DNA of 64,000 nt from Bacillus sp. SM2101 (GCF_018588585.1 NZ_JAEUFG010000009.1:168874-232873); one strand, 5' to 3'. Positions 47,309 to 57,797 are shown, counted from the first letter of the stretch. The notes: generated from the letters alone by a model not told the origin. Numbers and translations: made by a program.

Positions 47309-47689
47309 TTACTGTATGTTAATATGTTGTGTTTGAACATTTGTTTTAGCTTCTTTACTAATATAAATTTCTAAAATGTCATTATGAAACAGTGCTTTCA
47401 TTTCTTTCGATTCAATAGAAAATGGAAGAGTCACGTTTCTTTCAACTACCTCTTGCTCATCTTTGTTAACGATAATTGAAACCTCATTATTGTGTCTAGT
47501 TATATTAATATGCTGTTTGTTCACATTTGGTAATTCTGCTTCCACTATATATTCATGTTCAGTCTCAAATAAATCAACTCTAAATTGTTGCTCGTCAATT
47601 ATTTGATAGAAAGAGTCATGAAAAAATTGCTCCATCCAATCTTCAATACACTGGATTTGCATCGCTTTAGGATATTTGTTATTAACCAT
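47309..47689 (-). CDS. cotM: Hsp20/alpha-crystallin protein CotM
   Basis: A 126-residue protein with an alpha-crystallin domain (FRVDLFETEHEYIVEAELPNV ... NVTLPFSIESKEMKALFHNDILEIYISK). In B. subtilis CotM is a sigma-K-dependent outer spore coat protein of this family; the place before sspP agrees. GGAGG precedes the ATG. Divergent from selA. Confidence 0.85.
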   Translation of the reverse strand: MVNNKYPKAMQIQCIEDWMEQFFHDSFYQIIDEQQFRVDLFETEHEYIVEAELPNVNKQHINITRHNNEVSIIVNKDEQEVVERNVTLPFSIESKEMKALFHNDILEIYISKEAKTNVQTQHINIQ

Positions 47690-47804
47690 TTGAATTATCC
47701 TCCAGAAATATACTATTGGATATGATATGATGATTGAACGAAAAAGGTGTCAACAATTAAAATGGTTAAAAATAATTGATAAAAAATGGACTGGGGAAGA
47801 TTTC

Positions 47805-49208
47805 ATGAGAATTGATTTATTAAGACAAATACCACCAATACATATATTGCAAAAAAACAATCAATTTTTTACTATGTTATTAGAGTTTAATATAGACGAG
47901 CCAACGTTGACTCAAGTTATTCAAACCGAAGTGAATCAATTGAGAGAACAGCTTTTATCTAATGAATATATCATTCAATTTCATGGGCAGGCCTCCATGA
48001 TTGATCATATATTTTCTAAAGTTAAAGCTAAACTACAGTCAATGTCTGAATATCATTTACAAAAGGTAGTTAATGCTACGGGAGTAATCCTACATACAAA
48101 CTTAGGGAGAGCCCGCTTAAGTGATTCAGCTGTAAAGAGAGTAGCAGAAATTGCATCAAACTATTCCAATTTAGAATTTGACCTTGATTCGGGCACCAGG
48201 GGTTCTCGGCATGACATCATTGAGAACATTATTAGTAAAGTGACAGGTGCTGAGGCTGCGATGGTTGTCAATAATAATGCCGCTGCTGTATTTTTAGTAT
48301 TAAGAGCATTAGCAAAGGATCGAGAGGTCATTGTGTCCAGAGGGCAGCTTGTAGAGATCGGGGGTTCATTTCGAATCTCAGCTATTATGGAGGAGAGTGG
48401 AGTATCCCTTAAGGAAGTTGGGACGACAAACAAAACTCATCTACACGATTATGAAGAAGTAATTAATGAGCAAACTGCGATGATCATGAAGGTGCATACG
48501 AGTAACTTTAAAACGATTGGATTTACTAAAACAGTACCTACACAAAATCTTGTACAGCTTAAAGAAAAGCATCAAGACATGATATTTTATGAAGATCTAG
48601 GTAGTGGGAGTTTATTCGATTTTCAGAAAAATGACATTGGGAATGAGCCTGTAGTAAGAGACATCCTTAAACAAGGAGTTGACTTAGTATCTTTTAGTGG
48701 TGATAAATTATTAGGGGGTCCTCAAGCAGGAATAATTGTTGGGAAAAAGCCTCTTATTGATCTGTTAAAAAAACATCAGCTTGCACGAGTCTTAAGAGTT
48801 GATAAAATGACTTTTGCAGCACTTGAAGATACACTTTTATCATACTTGAAAGGTAATATACTTGAGATCCCAACATTGCGAGATATATTGGAAACGACCG
48901 AAGCGATTAAACAACGTTCTGAGCATTTTATAGAATCGGTTAACACCAAAACAAATGATTATAAGTTCGCTTTATTAAAAGATGAATCCGAAATTGGCGG
49001 AGGAACAATGCCAGGAGTTACTCTCCCCACATATGTTGTAACAGTAGAGCACCATAGCAAATCGTCTCAACAGCTATCACAACAGTTAAGAAGGAGCACA
49101 CCGAGCATTGTTACTAGAATTAATAAAGGTAAGGTCGTACTAGATTTTAGAACTGTGACTGTAGAAGAGGCAAATGTAATAGTTGATATATTACATAGGA
49201 TTTCATGA
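47805..49208 (+). CDS. selA: L-seryl-tRNA(Sec) selenium transferase SelA
   Basis: The 467-residue PLP enzyme turns seryl-tRNA-Sec into selenocysteyl-tRNA-Sec using selenophosphate. Seen: N-terminal LLRQIPPIHILQ, LQKVVNATGVILHTNLGRARLS, and the PLP lysine in SFSGDKLLGGPQAGI. ATG at 47805 (MRIDLLRQIPP) has GGGGAAG six bases upstream and gives the family's usual start; an ATG at 47727 or 47730 would add about 25 residues without ribosome binding site. Inserted between cotM and sspP. Confidence 0.95.
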   Translation: MRIDLLRQIPPIHILQKNNQFFTMLLEFNIDEPTLTQVIQTEVNQLREQLLSNEYIIQFHGQASMIDHIFSKVKAKLQSMSEYHLQKVVNATGVILHTNLGRARLSDSAVKRVAEIASNYSNLEFDLDSGTRGSRHDIIENIISKVTGAEAAMVVNNNAAAVFLVLRALAKDREVIVSRGQLVEIGGSFRISAIMEESGVSLKEVGTTNKTHLHDYEEVINEQTAMIMKVHTSNFKTIGFTKTVPTQNLVQLKEKHQDMIFYEDLGSGSLFDFQKNDIGNEPVVRDILKQGVDLVSFSGDKLLGGPQAGIIVGKKPLIDLLKKHQLARVLRVDKMTFAALEDTLLSYLKGNILEIPTLRDILETTEAIKQRSEHFIESVNTKTNDYKFALLKDESEIGGGTMPGVTLPTYVVTVEHHSKSSQQLSQQLRRSTPSIVTRINKGKVVLDFRTVTVEEANVIVDILHRIS

Positions 49209-49212
49209 TTTT

Positions 49213-49356
49213 TTACATATCATGTCCTTTATTATGCTTCTGTCTCGTATGGTTATGATTTTTTACTTTTTTCGATCCGTCTAATGGCTCAGGCTGACCA
49301 GGGTTTTCACCATCAGGAGCATTTTTACGAATTCCTTTAGTATTATTTTCATCCAT
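49213..49356 (-). CDS. sspP: Small acid-soluble spore protein P
   Basis: A 47-residue hydrophilic protein matching SspP (CotL) in its core ([20 protein letters not shown]) and its basic His-rich end ([14 protein letters not shown]). Minor SASP made in the forespore. Start at 49356 follows GGAGGAG. Confidence 0.88.
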   Translation of the reverse strand: MDENNTKGIRKNAPDGENPGQPEPLDGSKKVKNHNHTRQKHNKGHDM

Positions 49357-49480
49357 GGATAAATCTCCTCCTTCTTTTTTAGGATGACAGTATAGTTTTT
49401 TTTTATTCAATGAATAGATATGAAAAGCTTTGTCTATACTAGCTAAGAAAGTTCCATCTATTTGAAGGAGTTGACATTAA

Positions 49481-49741
49481 GTGCCTTATCAAAAAAATAA
49501 ACAGCAAGCTTTTCAAGCTGCACAACAAGGTACAGAGGAAGTTAGGGACGTATACAATAATATCGTAGAGAATCGTGCGGATTATGGATCTGAATTAAAA
49601 CATTTATCTAATGAAATAAATGAAGCTTACGAACAAATAAATAATGCACTTGAAGTTGCCTCTGAAAACCAAAAGCCGAAACTAGAGCAATTTCAGCAAG
49701 ATTTACACACGATTGTAAATGAAATCAATAATACACCTTAA
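49481..49741 (+). CDS. Small coiled-coil protein, unrecognised
   Basis: An 86-residue polar protein, Gln/Asn/Glu-rich and predicted helical throughout (GTEEVRDVYNNIVENRADYGSELKHLSNEINEAYEQINNALE). The GTG start follows AAGGAG. It lies between two minus-strand spore protein genes, so a spore role is possible but not shown. A good terminator follows. Confidence 0.65.
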   Translation: MPYQKNKQQAFQAAQQGTEEVRDVYNNIVENRADYGSELKHLSNEINEAYEQINNALEVASENQKPKLEQFQQDLHTIVNEINNTP

Positions 49742-49763
49742 ACCTGCCTGAGCAGGTTTTTTT
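49741..49763 (+). terminator. Terminator
   Basis: AACCTGC-CTGA-GCAGGTT followed by five more T, starting at the stop codon of the preceding gene. Confidence 0.85.
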
Positions 49764-49850
49764 GTCTTCATCATGTTAATTTCGTGTTTCTTGAAATTTT
49801 CTAGATTCAATTGATGTGAGTTGAACTTATTTAATGTAATAATGAAATAA

Positions 49851-49888
49851 CCATTTCACAAGAGAAGCGGTGTATTCTTGCGAAATGG
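49851..49888 (-). terminator. Hairpin downstream of sspO
   Basis: CCATTTC(a)CAAGA / TCTTG(c)GAAATGG arms; on the minus strand it is followed by a T-rich stretch. Probably the sspO terminator. Confidence 0.55.
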
Positions 49889-49995
49889 CACTTGTCCTTG
49901 AAACTTTGTTCAGAATATTTTTATGATGTAATGTTATATAAAACAAGGTTCGTGCATTAATCATGATCAAAATTTACGAAAAGGTTTGGTATCTT

Positions 49996-50145
49996 TTATT
50001 GATTTTTCTTTCTCTTCTTATTGTTTGCTCTTTGCTCAGCAGTCAATGGCTCATTTTGCATTTCTTCATTATAACCCGCACCCATTCCTTGTGATTTTGC
50101 ATCATTCATACCAGGGATGACATGGTTTGCTTTACGTTTGCCCAT
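49996..50145 (-). CDS. sspO: Small acid-soluble spore protein O
   Basis: A 49-residue protein with the SspO (CotK) sequence pattern: [19 protein letters not shown] then [15 protein letters not shown] and a basic tail. Minor forespore SASP. Start at 50145 follows GGAGGTGAAG. Divergent from the aconitase gene, as in B. subtilis. Confidence 0.9.
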   Translation of the reverse strand: MGKRKANHVIPGMNDAKSQGMGAGYNEEMQNEPLTAEQRANNKKRKKNQ

Positions 50146-50368
50146 TTCTTCACCTCCATCATCTTTATAATTACAATTTTTGTTGATAAATTGCATACAC
50201 TACTATTTTTTATTTGCAAGGGAAAAAATATGTATAATAAGGGAAACTTATCATTTTCAATAACATTATTGATATTTACTTATAATCTTCCTTGTATTAA
50301 GATGGATGAGAAGTAATTTAGAATTGGGAGAAAAAATGATATTTTTCGATAATACTCTCAACTAATTA

Positions 50369-50393
50369 TTGAACATATTAATAATATGTTCAA
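50369..50393. promoter_or_regulatory. Perfect palindrome upstream of aconitase gene
   Basis: TTGAACATATT-AAT-AATATGTTCAA, 11-base perfect arms, about 70 bases before the start. In B. subtilis CcpC and CodY control citB upstream, but the CcpC dyad known there (ATAA-N7-TTAT) is different, so the regulator is open. Confidence 0.5.
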
Positions 50394-50460
50394 ATTAATG
50401 TGCGCTCAGAATGTTTTTTGAGACTACATTCTTAAAATTTCGACACAGGGGGAAGGACAA

Positions 50461-53166
50461 ATGACAAAGCAAGACGTTTTTCAAGCACGTTCTTCATTTG
50501 AGGTTAATGGAAAAAAGTATAATTATTTTCAATTAAGTTCTTTACAAAAATTAGGTAACATTACTCGCCTACCATATTCTATTAAAGTTTTGTTGGAATC
50601 AGTTTTACGTCAAGTTGACGGTCGAGTAATTACAAAAGATCATGTGGAAAATTTAGCTAAATGGGGTACTAAGGATATAAAAGCCATAGATGTACCTTTT
50701 AAGCCATCACGTGTTATTTTACAGGATTTCACAGGAGTACCAGCTGTCGTTGATTTAGCGTCACTGCGTAAAGCTATGGCAGATATGGGTGGAGATCCAG
50801 ATAAAATTAACCCTGAAATTCCAGTAGATTTAGTAATTGATCACTCTGTACAGGTTGATAAAGCAGGTAGTGCAGATGCGTTAAACTTTAACATGGACTT
50901 AGAATTTGAGCGAAATGCAGAGCGTTATAAATTTTTAAGCTGGGCTCAAAAATCTTTTGATAATTATCGTGCTGTACCACCAGCTACTGGTATCGTTCAC
51001 CAAGTAAATTTAGAGTATTTAGCAAATGTTGTTCAAGCGGTTGAAGAGGAGAATGGGGAATTTATAGCTTATCCTGATTCACTTGTAGGTACGGATTCAC
51101 ATACGACAATGATCAATGGTATAGGAGTTCTAGGCTGGGGTGTTGGTGGTATAGAAGCAGAGGCAGGTATGCTAGGACAACCATCTTATTTTCCAGTTCC
51201 AGAAGTCATTGGTGTGAAGCTAACAGGAGCTTTACCGAATGGCACTACAGCGACTGATTTAGCATTAAAAGTAACTCAAGTACTTCGTGCTAAAGGAGTT
51301 GTAGGAAAATTTGTTGAGTTTTATGGACCAGGTGTTGCTGAATTACCACTTGCAGATCGTGCGACAATTTCTAATATGGCTCCAGAATACGGGGCAACTT
51401 GTGGTTTCTTCCCAGTTGATGAGGAAGCGCTTGAATATATGCGTTTAACAGGACGTTCAGAAGAACAAGTGAAAGTTGTTGAAGCTTACTGTAAAGCTAA
51501 TGGTATGTTCTTTACAGCTGATGCAGAAGATCCTATCTTTACTGATGTGGTTGAGATAAACTTATCAGCAATAGAAGCAAACCTATCAGGACCAAAACGT
51601 CCACAAGATTTAATACCACTTACTAAAATGAAGGAAGCATTTAATACAGCTTTAACAGCAGAAGCTGGCAACCAAGGATTTGGGTTAGATAAAGCTGAAT
51701 TTGATAAAAAAGTAGCTGTCAAATTAGCTAACGGTAATGAGACAACGATGGAAACTGGTGCGATTGCGATTGCTGCTATCACATCTTGTACGAATACTTC
51801 AAATCCATATGTTTTAGTGGGAGCTGGATTAGTAGCGAAAAAAGCAGTTGAAAAGGGCTTGCAAGTTCCTGAATATGTAAAAACATCATTAGCTCCTGGC
51901 TCTAAAGTTGTTACTGGATACCTTAAAGATGCTGGTTTACTCCCATACTTAGAGCAACTTGGTTTTAACGTAGTAGGTTATGGTTGTACAACATGTATCG
52001 GTAACTCAGGTCCATTGGCAGAGGAAATTGAAGAAGCAGTTGCGAAAAATGATTTATTAGTTACTTCAGTACTTTCTGGTAATCGAAATTTTGAAGGCCG
52101 TATTCATCCTTTAGTCAAAGGAAATTACTTAGCATCACCTCCATTAGTTGTTGCTTACGCTCTTGCAGGTACTGTTGATATTGAATTGCAAAAAGATGTA
52201 ATTGGAAAAGATAAAGACGGTAACGACGTTTACATGAACGAAATTTGGCCAACTATGGAAGAAGTAAAAGAAGTTGTTAATCAAACTGTTACACCAGAAT
52301 TGTTTAGAAAAGAATACGAACAAGTATTTGATGACAATGAGCGTTGGAATGAAATAGAGACTTCTGAAGAAGCATTGTATAGTTGGGATGAAGATTCTAC
52401 TTATATTCAAAATCCACCGTTCTTTGAAGGGTTGTCAAAAGAGCCAGGTACAGTACAAGACTTAAAAGGCTTACGTGTAGTTGCTAAATTTGGAGACTCT
52501 GTCACAACAGACCATATTTCACCTGCAGGGTCAATTGGTAAAGATACTCCTGCTGGTAAATATCTACAAGAACAAGGTGTAACGCCACGAGACTTTAACT
52601 CTTACGGTTCTCGACGTGGAAATGACCGAGTGATGACAAGAGGTACATTTGCTAATATTAGAATACGTAACCAAATCGCTCCAGGTACAGAAGGCGGTTG
52701 GACAACTCATTGGCCAACTGGCGAGATCATGTCAATATATGAAGCATGTATGAAGTATAAGGAAGATGATACAGGACTTGTTGTATTAGCTGGCAATGAC
52801 TATGGAATGGGAAGTTCACGTGACTGGGCTGCAAAAGGAACGAACCTTCTAGGAATCAAAACTGTTATTGCTGAAAGCTTTGAACGTATTCATCGTAGTA
52901 ACCTTGTTCTTATGGGTGTTCTACCACTACAGTTTAAACAAGGTGAAAGTGCTGAAAGCTTAGGGTTAACAGGGAAAGAAACAATCGAAGTTGCTATCGA
53001 TGAATCTGTAAGCCCACGAGACCATGTAAAAGTGACAGCTACTGATGAAGCGGGTAATCAAAAAGAATTCGAAGTACTTGTGAGATTTGATAGTGAAGTT
53101 GAAATTGACTACTATCGCCACGGTGGTATTTTACAAATGGTTCTTCGTGACAAATTACACGGATAA
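50461..53166 (+). CDS. acnA: Aconitate hydratase (AcnA/CitB)
   Basis: The 901-residue TCA cycle enzyme interconverts citrate and isocitrate on a 4Fe-4S cluster. The cluster cysteines are in SCTNTSNP (about residue 440) and [11 protein letters not shown] (about 506). The C-terminal swivelling domain has [13 protein letters not shown] and [13 protein letters not shown]. In B. subtilis this protein also binds RNA when iron is short. Ribosome binding site GGGGGAAGG. Confidence 0.97.
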   Translation: MTKQDVFQARSSFEVNGKKYNYFQLSSLQKLGNITRLPYSIKVLLESVLRQVDGRVITKDHVENLAKWGTKDIKAIDVPFKPSRVILQDFTGVPAVVDLASLRKAMADMGGDPDKINPEIPVDLVIDHSVQVDKAGSADALNFNMDLEFERNAERYKFLSWAQKSFDNYRAVPPATGIVHQVNLEYLANVVQAVEEENGEFIAYPDSLVGTDSHTTMINGIGVLGWGVGGIEAEAGMLGQPSYFPVPEVIGVKLTGALPNGTTATDLALKVTQVLRAKGVVGKFVEFYGPGVAELPLADRATISNMAPEYGATCGFFPVDEEALEYMRLTGRSEEQVKVVEAYCKANGMFFTADAEDPIFTDVVEINLSAIEANLSGPKRPQDLIPLTKMKEAFNTALTAEAGNQGFGLDKAEFDKKVAVKLANGNETTMETGAIAIAAITSCTNTSNPYVLVGAGLVAKKAVEKGLQVPEYVKTSLAPGSKVVTGYLKDAGLLPYLEQLGFNVVGYGCTTCIGNSGPLAEEIEEAVAKNDLLVTSVLSGNRNFEGRIHPLVKGNYLASPPLVVAYALAGTVDIELQKDVIGKDKDGNDVYMNEIWPTMEEVKEVVNQTVTPELFRKEYEQVFDDNERWNEIETSEEALYSWDEDSTYIQNPPFFEGLSKEPGTVQDLKGLRVVAKFGDSVTTDHISPAGSIGKDTPAGKYLQEQGVTPRDFNSYGSRRGNDRVMTRGTFANIRIRNQIAPGTEGGWTTHWPTGEIMSIYEACMKYKEDDTGLVVLAGNDYGMGSSRDWAAKGTNLLGIKTVIAESFERIHRSNLVLMGVLPLQFKQGESAESLGLTGKETIEVAIDESVSPRDHVKVTATDEAGNQKEFEVLVRFDSEVEIDYYRHGGILQMVLRDKLHG

Positions 53167-53647
53167 TTTAGAATATATTAAGTAAGTTAAAAAGGGTCTG
53201 ACTAATTCTATATAATGTGAAAGGGAGTATACCAACATTTTTGCATAATATAGTATAAAGGTCTGGCCCTTTTTCTTTATATAGCTGTTTATGATACAGT
53301 ACTTAAACTCTTAACAGCTTTTTAGCTTAAAAGGAAGGACATCAAAATGACCTTATTGTAGGAGTATCAATTATAATTAATATAATGACAACCCTGTTAA
53401 AAGTATCTAGCAATAGGTAAAAATCGTATATAAATCAATTAGTTTGAATAGTAGAAGAAAAAGGGACAACTACCTGTTTGTTTATCAACACACTTGGTCA
53501 GATAATATAGTCTAACTGCCAAATTTATTACGTTCAATATTTTTATTGTTATGATGAAATCAACTTCTTTTTTGTTTAGAACAGTTTAGTATATAATCTA
53601 ACGGTGTAGGGTAGTTTGTAGTATAGAAAGAGAAAGGAGATTCAAAT
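53167..53647. other. Intergenic region with terminator
   Basis: Carries the long aconitase terminator (53190-53277); the remainder to 53647 shows no gene. Confidence 0.45.
53190..53277 (+). terminator. Long terminator of aconitase gene
   Basis: AAAAAGGG(t)C(t)GAC at the left pairs with GTC(t)GGCCCTTTTT at the right, with further inner pairing possible (TATATAATGTG region). Confidence 0.6.
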
Positions 53648-54658
53648 ATGCGTAGTGAAGAAATTCAACTAGCTTCAAGGCCGCAAGGTGTTCCAAACAA
53701 TGATAACTTTAATTTTGTAGAAATTAATTTACCCGCTCTCAATTCTGGGGAAGTTCTTTTAAAAACTTTATACTTATCTGTAGATCCATATATGAGAGGA
53801 AGAATGAGGGAAGGGAAGTCTTATGCTGCCCCATATGAACTTCATCAACCAATCGTCGGTGGTGTTATTAGTGAAGTAATGGAATCAAAGTCAGAGAAAT
53901 TGATAAAAGGGGATATCGTTGTAGGTTTTCAGAAATGGGCTAGAAATCAAGTTGTCCATGAATCAGAGCTCCAGAAAATTGATCCATCCCTTGCACCAAT
54001 TTCGACTGCGTTAGGAATTCTCGGTATGACTGGCTTAACCGCATATTTTGGTTTACTGGATATTGGTGAACCGAAAGAAGGGGAGACTGTTGTTGTATCG
54101 GGGGCTGCAGGGGCTGTTGGAATGATCGTTGGGCAGATTGCGAAGATCAAAGGCGCTCGTACAGTTGGGATAGCAGGTTCTCAAGATAAAATCGACTACC
54201 TAGTAAATGAACTTAAATTTGATGAAGCTATAAACTATAAGAGTGAACATTTCAAAGATGAATTAGCAAGCGCATGTGCTAATGGGGTAGATGTCTACTT
54301 TGAAAATGTTGGAGGAAATGTGTCTGATGAAGTATTTAAACATTTAAATGTACATTCACGCATCCCAGTGTGTGGAGCGATTTCTGCATATAATTTGCAA
54401 GAAGACATTGGACCTCGCATTCAAACTACTTTAATTAAAAACCGCACCTTAATGAAAGGGTTTCTAGTAGGTGATTATGCACATCGTGCAAGCGAAGGGG
54501 TTCTACAATTAGCACAATGGTTAAAAGAAGGAAAATTAACATATGAAGAAACGATTATCGAAGGGTTTGAGAATACACCTGAAGCATTTATTGGCTTATT
54601 TAAAGGTACAAACTTAGGCAAATTATTAGTGAAAGTTGCTGAGCCGTCAAATCATTAA
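53648..54658 (+). CDS. NADP-dependent MDR oxidoreductase (CurA/YfmJ-like)
   Basis: The 336-residue zinc-free medium-chain reductase has LYLSVDPYMRGRM near the start, the nucleotide-binding loop VVSGAAGAVGMIVGQIAKIKG, and VYFENVGG. This pattern belongs to the leukotriene B4 dehydrogenase/curcumin reductase group that reduces enone double bonds. It is inserted between citB and yneN relative to B. subtilis. AAAGGAG precedes the ATG. Confidence 0.9.
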   Translation: MRSEEIQLASRPQGVPNNDNFNFVEINLPALNSGEVLLKTLYLSVDPYMRGRMREGKSYAAPYELHQPIVGGVISEVMESKSEKLIKGDIVVGFQKWARNQVVHESELQKIDPSLAPISTALGILGMTGLTAYFGLLDIGEPKEGETVVVSGAAGAVGMIVGQIAKIKGARTVGIAGSQDKIDYLVNELKFDEAINYKSEHFKDELASACANGVDVYFENVGGNVSDEVFKHLNVHSRIPVCGAISAYNLQEDIGPRIQTTLIKNRTLMKGFLVGDYAHRASEGVLQLAQWLKEGKLTYEETIIEGFENTPEAFIGLFKGTNLGKLLVKVAEPSNH

Positions 54659-54677
54659 CATTAGAATTACTTACAAT

Positions 54678-54704
54678 AAAAGCGTTGATTTTTGACGCTT
54701 TTTT
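54678..54704 (+). terminator. Terminator of MDR reductase gene
   Basis: AAAAGCGT / ACGCTTTT hairpin with T run. Confidence 0.8.
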
Positions 54705-54782
54705 GTAAGGTTATTTTTACAGTTTACACATATATTGTTTTTTAATAATAAGATCTAAGCACGTTTATAACATAATAAAAAT

Positions 54783-55345
54783 TCTATAATATAGATTAGT
54801 AACTAAATGTAAGTGGAAAAAGCAATAATGCTTACGCAAAGAGCCTTGTTAAAGACTATTTCGGTATTGATAGCTGTCTTTAGTATCGTTAACGTTCGGG
54901 CACCTTTTCTTCACTAAAGACTATAAAAGTACTATAATATAGATCAGTGACTCTATGTAAGGAAAATAAGCAACAAAGTGTAAGAAAAGAGCCTTAGTTA
55001 ACGACAATATCCACATTGATAATTGCTTTTCGTAATAAGATTTAAACACAAATATCATTAACGTTCGAGGCATCTTTCCTTCACTAAAGACTATAAAATC
55101 TCTATAATATACATCGGTGAGTTATAGTAAGAAAAATTGCAACAAAGTGTAAGCAAAGAGGCTTAGTTAACGGCAATGTCCACATTTATAATTGCTTTTC
55201 GTAATAAGATTTAATTTAAACACAAATATCATTAACGTTCGAGGCACCTTTTCTTCACTAAAGACTATAAAAGCTCTATAATATACATCAGTGACTCTAT
55301 GTAAGGAAAAAAGCAACTAAGTGTGTGAATAGAGCTTGTCATAAA
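54783..55345. repeat. Tandem array of a ~170-bp unit (interspersed-repeat relative)
   Basis: AACGTTCG anchors lie at 54891, 55060 and 55234, so units are 169 and 174 bases apart. Each has ACTAAAGACTATAAAA, TATAATATA(G/C)ATC(A/G)GTGA, GCAACAAAGTGTAAG and GAGCC(T)TTAGTTAACG. The first unit is partial and more diverged, the last is cut. Ends resemble the inverted ends of the dispersed element. Confidence 0.8.
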
Positions 55346-55443
55346 ATGTTTATAAAGAGAAATATTATTATTACATATAAACAATTATAATAAACAATAT
55401 AACGTTACATGATTTTTCACCATGGTATTTAAGGAGCGTTGGA

Positions 55444-56031
55444 ATGAAAAAAATAATAGCTGGGATCTTAATAATCGGTTTTATTGGAGTAAGTATTTGG
55501 CAAGTAGTATCTGCTGGGAAAGATGGTAGCATTGAAGAAGTTGCCAAACATGTTGGAAATGGTACTGATATCGTTGATGTTGATGAAAAAACTAGTAACG
55601 CAGAAGCTGCTGTTGAAGGTATTGCAGTAGGAAATAAGGCTCCTGATTTTGAATTACCTACATTAACTGGAGAATCAATTAAGCTCTCTGATCTACAGGG
55701 AAAAAAAGTAATAGTGAACTATTGGGCAACTTGGTGTCCACCATGTAAAGAAGAGATACCTGATTTTCAGTTATTTCATGAAAAATACGGCTCTGATGTT
55801 GTGATCTTAGCGGTAAATGTTGATCCAGAATATGATGTTGAGAGTTTTGTGAATGAATATGAAATGACTTTTCCTGTTCTGTTAGATGAAGATGATCAGG
55901 CAAATAGGATTTTTCAAGTATTATCAATCCCTACTACGTATTTTATTGATAGTAATGGGATAATTAGAAATAAGTTTGTGGGTCAACTGTCTTATGAAAA
56001 GATGGAAAAGTTTGTTGATGATATGAATTAG
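55444..56031 (+). CDS. yneN: TlpA/ResA-like thiol-disulfide protein YneN
   Basis: The 195-residue protein has an N-terminal membrane anchor (about 4-22) and an extracytoplasmic thioredoxin fold: VGNKAPDFELPTLTGESI, active site WATWCPPCKEE (about residue 100), cis-Pro in SIPTTYFID. It probably reduces disulfides outside the membrane, perhaps with electrons from CcdA. AAGGAG precedes the ATG. Confidence 0.9.
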   Translation: MKKIIAGILIIGFIGVSIWQVVSAGKDGSIEEVAKHVGNGTDIVDVDEKTSNAEAAVEGIAVGNKAPDFELPTLTGESIKLSDLQGKKVIVNYWATWCPPCKEEIPDFQLFHEKYGSDVVILAVNVDPEYDVESFVNEYEMTFPVLLDEDDQANRIFQVLSIPTTYFIDSNGIIRNKFVGQLSYEKMEKFVDDMN

Positions 56032-56401
56032 AAACGATGTTTTGCTAATTCATAAAGAAAATAAACGTTTGTAGGATGTATGCTACAAAATGTAAGGCTT
56101 TTTTTATAAACTTTGTTGTTATATATAATGGTAAAAGGACATTATGGAGTTTTAAGAGAGCTCAATATTTGCAATAGTAGCAAAGATGTCACTATTGTTA
56201 ATCGACTTAGTATTAATATTTTTGAATGAACAACAATCTTTGCAAAAAAAGCCAAATGTGAAAAGTGAGGAAAAGAAACTTATCAAAGATAGTTTCTTTT
56301 TTTGTGTTTGTATAATAATGATTTTTCGAAAAGTTGTAATAATTTATACGTTTATTGGGTAATACTAACGTTAAAATAATATATAAAGGATGGTGAGAAA
56401 A
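56032..56401. other. Intergenic region with degenerate repeat
   Basis: AAGGCTTTTTTTATAAACTTTG at about 56093-56115 is a left end of the interspersed repeat; the remainder of the copy is decayed. Confidence 0.4.
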
Positions 56402-56533
56402 TTGCGAAAAATTAAAAAAGTTACTTTTGAGGAATTGGTACGAGAAAATAAAAAAGAATTATTAAAAGATCAAGAGGCACTAGAGAGAATTGAATTAAAG
56501 CTTGAACAGAAAATGATCAGAAAAATCCAATAG
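56402..56533 (+). CDS. FbpB-like small basic protein
   Basis: A 43-residue frame, too short for most searches: MRKIKKVTFEELVRENK then KELLKDQEALERIELKLEQK. It matches, from memory, the FbpB family small basic proteins, some of which in B. subtilis act with the small RNA FsrA in the iron-sparing response. The TTG start follows GGTG. The frame, start context and helical pattern support a real gene; iron-related function is inference. Confidence 0.65.
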   Translation: MRKIKKVTFEELVRENKKELLKDQEALERIELKLEQKMIRKIQ

Positions 56534-56617
56534 TTTTACAGATGAAAACATTTGCTCCTTTCATACATGAATAAGGTCAACTTGACCATAATAAATGATG
56601 AAAAGGGGGGGTTATAC

Positions 56618-56764
56618 ATGGCAAAACAGTTTAATGATAAACGTAGTCATTATACACCAAATCATATCGGAACTCAGCCTAGAGGCTTCGGTGGTAATAA
56701 AGGGAAAAAAATGCAAGATCAATCTGGTGACAAACCAGATGTCATTCAAACAAAAGGTGAATGA
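56618..56764 (+). CDS. sspN: Small acid-soluble spore protein N
   Basis: A 48-residue protein with the SspN pattern [33 protein letters not shown] precedes the ATG at 56618. In B. subtilis sspN is cotranscribed with tlp, which here lies 520 bases downstream. Confidence 0.92.
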   Translation: MAKQFNDKRSHYTPNHIGTQPRGFGGNKGKKMQDQSGDKPDVIQTKGE

Positions 56765-57287
56765 AGTTATTAAATATTGTGCTTTAGAGCCCTTAGTAAT
56801 TAGTTAATTATAAGAAGGTTCAATATTTGTATGTATTCTCCTATAGCAAAAGTTGTCATAGTCATAAATAAGTTAGAGGCATGAAATCGCTTCTAGCTTT
56901 TTTTACTAGAATTTATTTATTAACCTTTACCATATCGAGGGTATTTTGTTAGTTCATTATCAATATAAAGTTGAAAAAGTGCCACTTTGTTAAAGTGTAG
57001 GTGTATTACTTTTAAACATTAACAATATTGAAAAAAGCCTATGAATTAACTTGAAACTTACATCTAAACATTGCTGTCCGTTAAAGAGTAATACATGAAT
57101 ATACTAAACGTTCGGTGCATCTTTTCTTCTCTAGACGCTAGAAAAACATACCATACACATCAGTCATTCATATGTAATTAACAAAAGCAATTTCATTGAT
57201 TTTTTTAACGGACTTCTAATCATAATTTCAAGAGGTTTGAAACACACTAGTGATGTACAATATACAATTTGTATTGGAGGGTTAGTA
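56765..57287. other. Gene-less stretch between sspN and tlp with repeat copy
   Basis: A degenerate repeat copy lies at about 57050-57200 (AACGTTCGGTGCATCTTTTC). No gene seen. Confidence 0.45.
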
Positions 57288-57518
57288 TTGACTAATAGAC
57301 CAAAGCCTGATGATCGTAGTGATAATGTAGAAAAGTTACAAGATATGGTGCAAAATACGATTGAAAATATTGAGGAAGCACATGATACGATGGAATTTGC
57401 TAGTGATGAAGAACGAGAGCAAATCGAGGCAAAAAATCAACGTAGAGAAGAAAGCATTGCAGCGATGAGAGAAGAAATTAAAGATGAAGCTCAAGACCGT
57501 GAAAACGGTTATAAGTAA
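57288..57518 (+). CDS. tlp: Small acid-soluble spore protein Tlp
   Basis: A 76-residue thioredoxin-like-named SASP with the family's core [25 protein letters not shown]. Strongly acidic and helical. The TTG at 57288 follows GGAGGG by seven bases; a longer frame from 57237 would add residues not found in Tlp. Confidence 0.92.
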   Translation: MTNRPKPDDRSDNVEKLQDMVQNTIENIEEAHDTMEFASDEEREQIEAKNQRREESIAAMREEIKDEAQDRENGYK

Positions 57519-57572
57519 TATTCTCCCCAAAGGCCAACCTAGAAGACTTTAAAGCTACAATTAAGTCACATT

Positions 57573-57612
57573 TAAGACATGATTTCGGGAATAACCGGGC
57601 TCATGTCTTTTA
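57573..57612 (+). terminator. Terminator of tlp
   Basis: AAGACATGA / TCATGTCTT arms with an inner CGG / CCG stem, followed by TTTA. Confidence 0.7.
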
Positions 57613-57797
57613 TTGTTTAATGAGGTTGTTGTGAAAATAGTGATTCTGTAACTGTTGTTTGAACATACTTTTTCTAAAAATAAATATAGACATTTTTACA
57701 GAGACTCAACTTTATTCATGCTTATTTCACATATATGGTGTAGTGTTTTTATAAGTACGATATTTTACTTGCTCTTCTCTTCATGTAAAATAACAAT

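Noticed and set aside
55444..56031. YneN as a possible selenoprotein
   Set aside because: Its active site is CPPC with normal Cys codons and there is no in-frame TGA.
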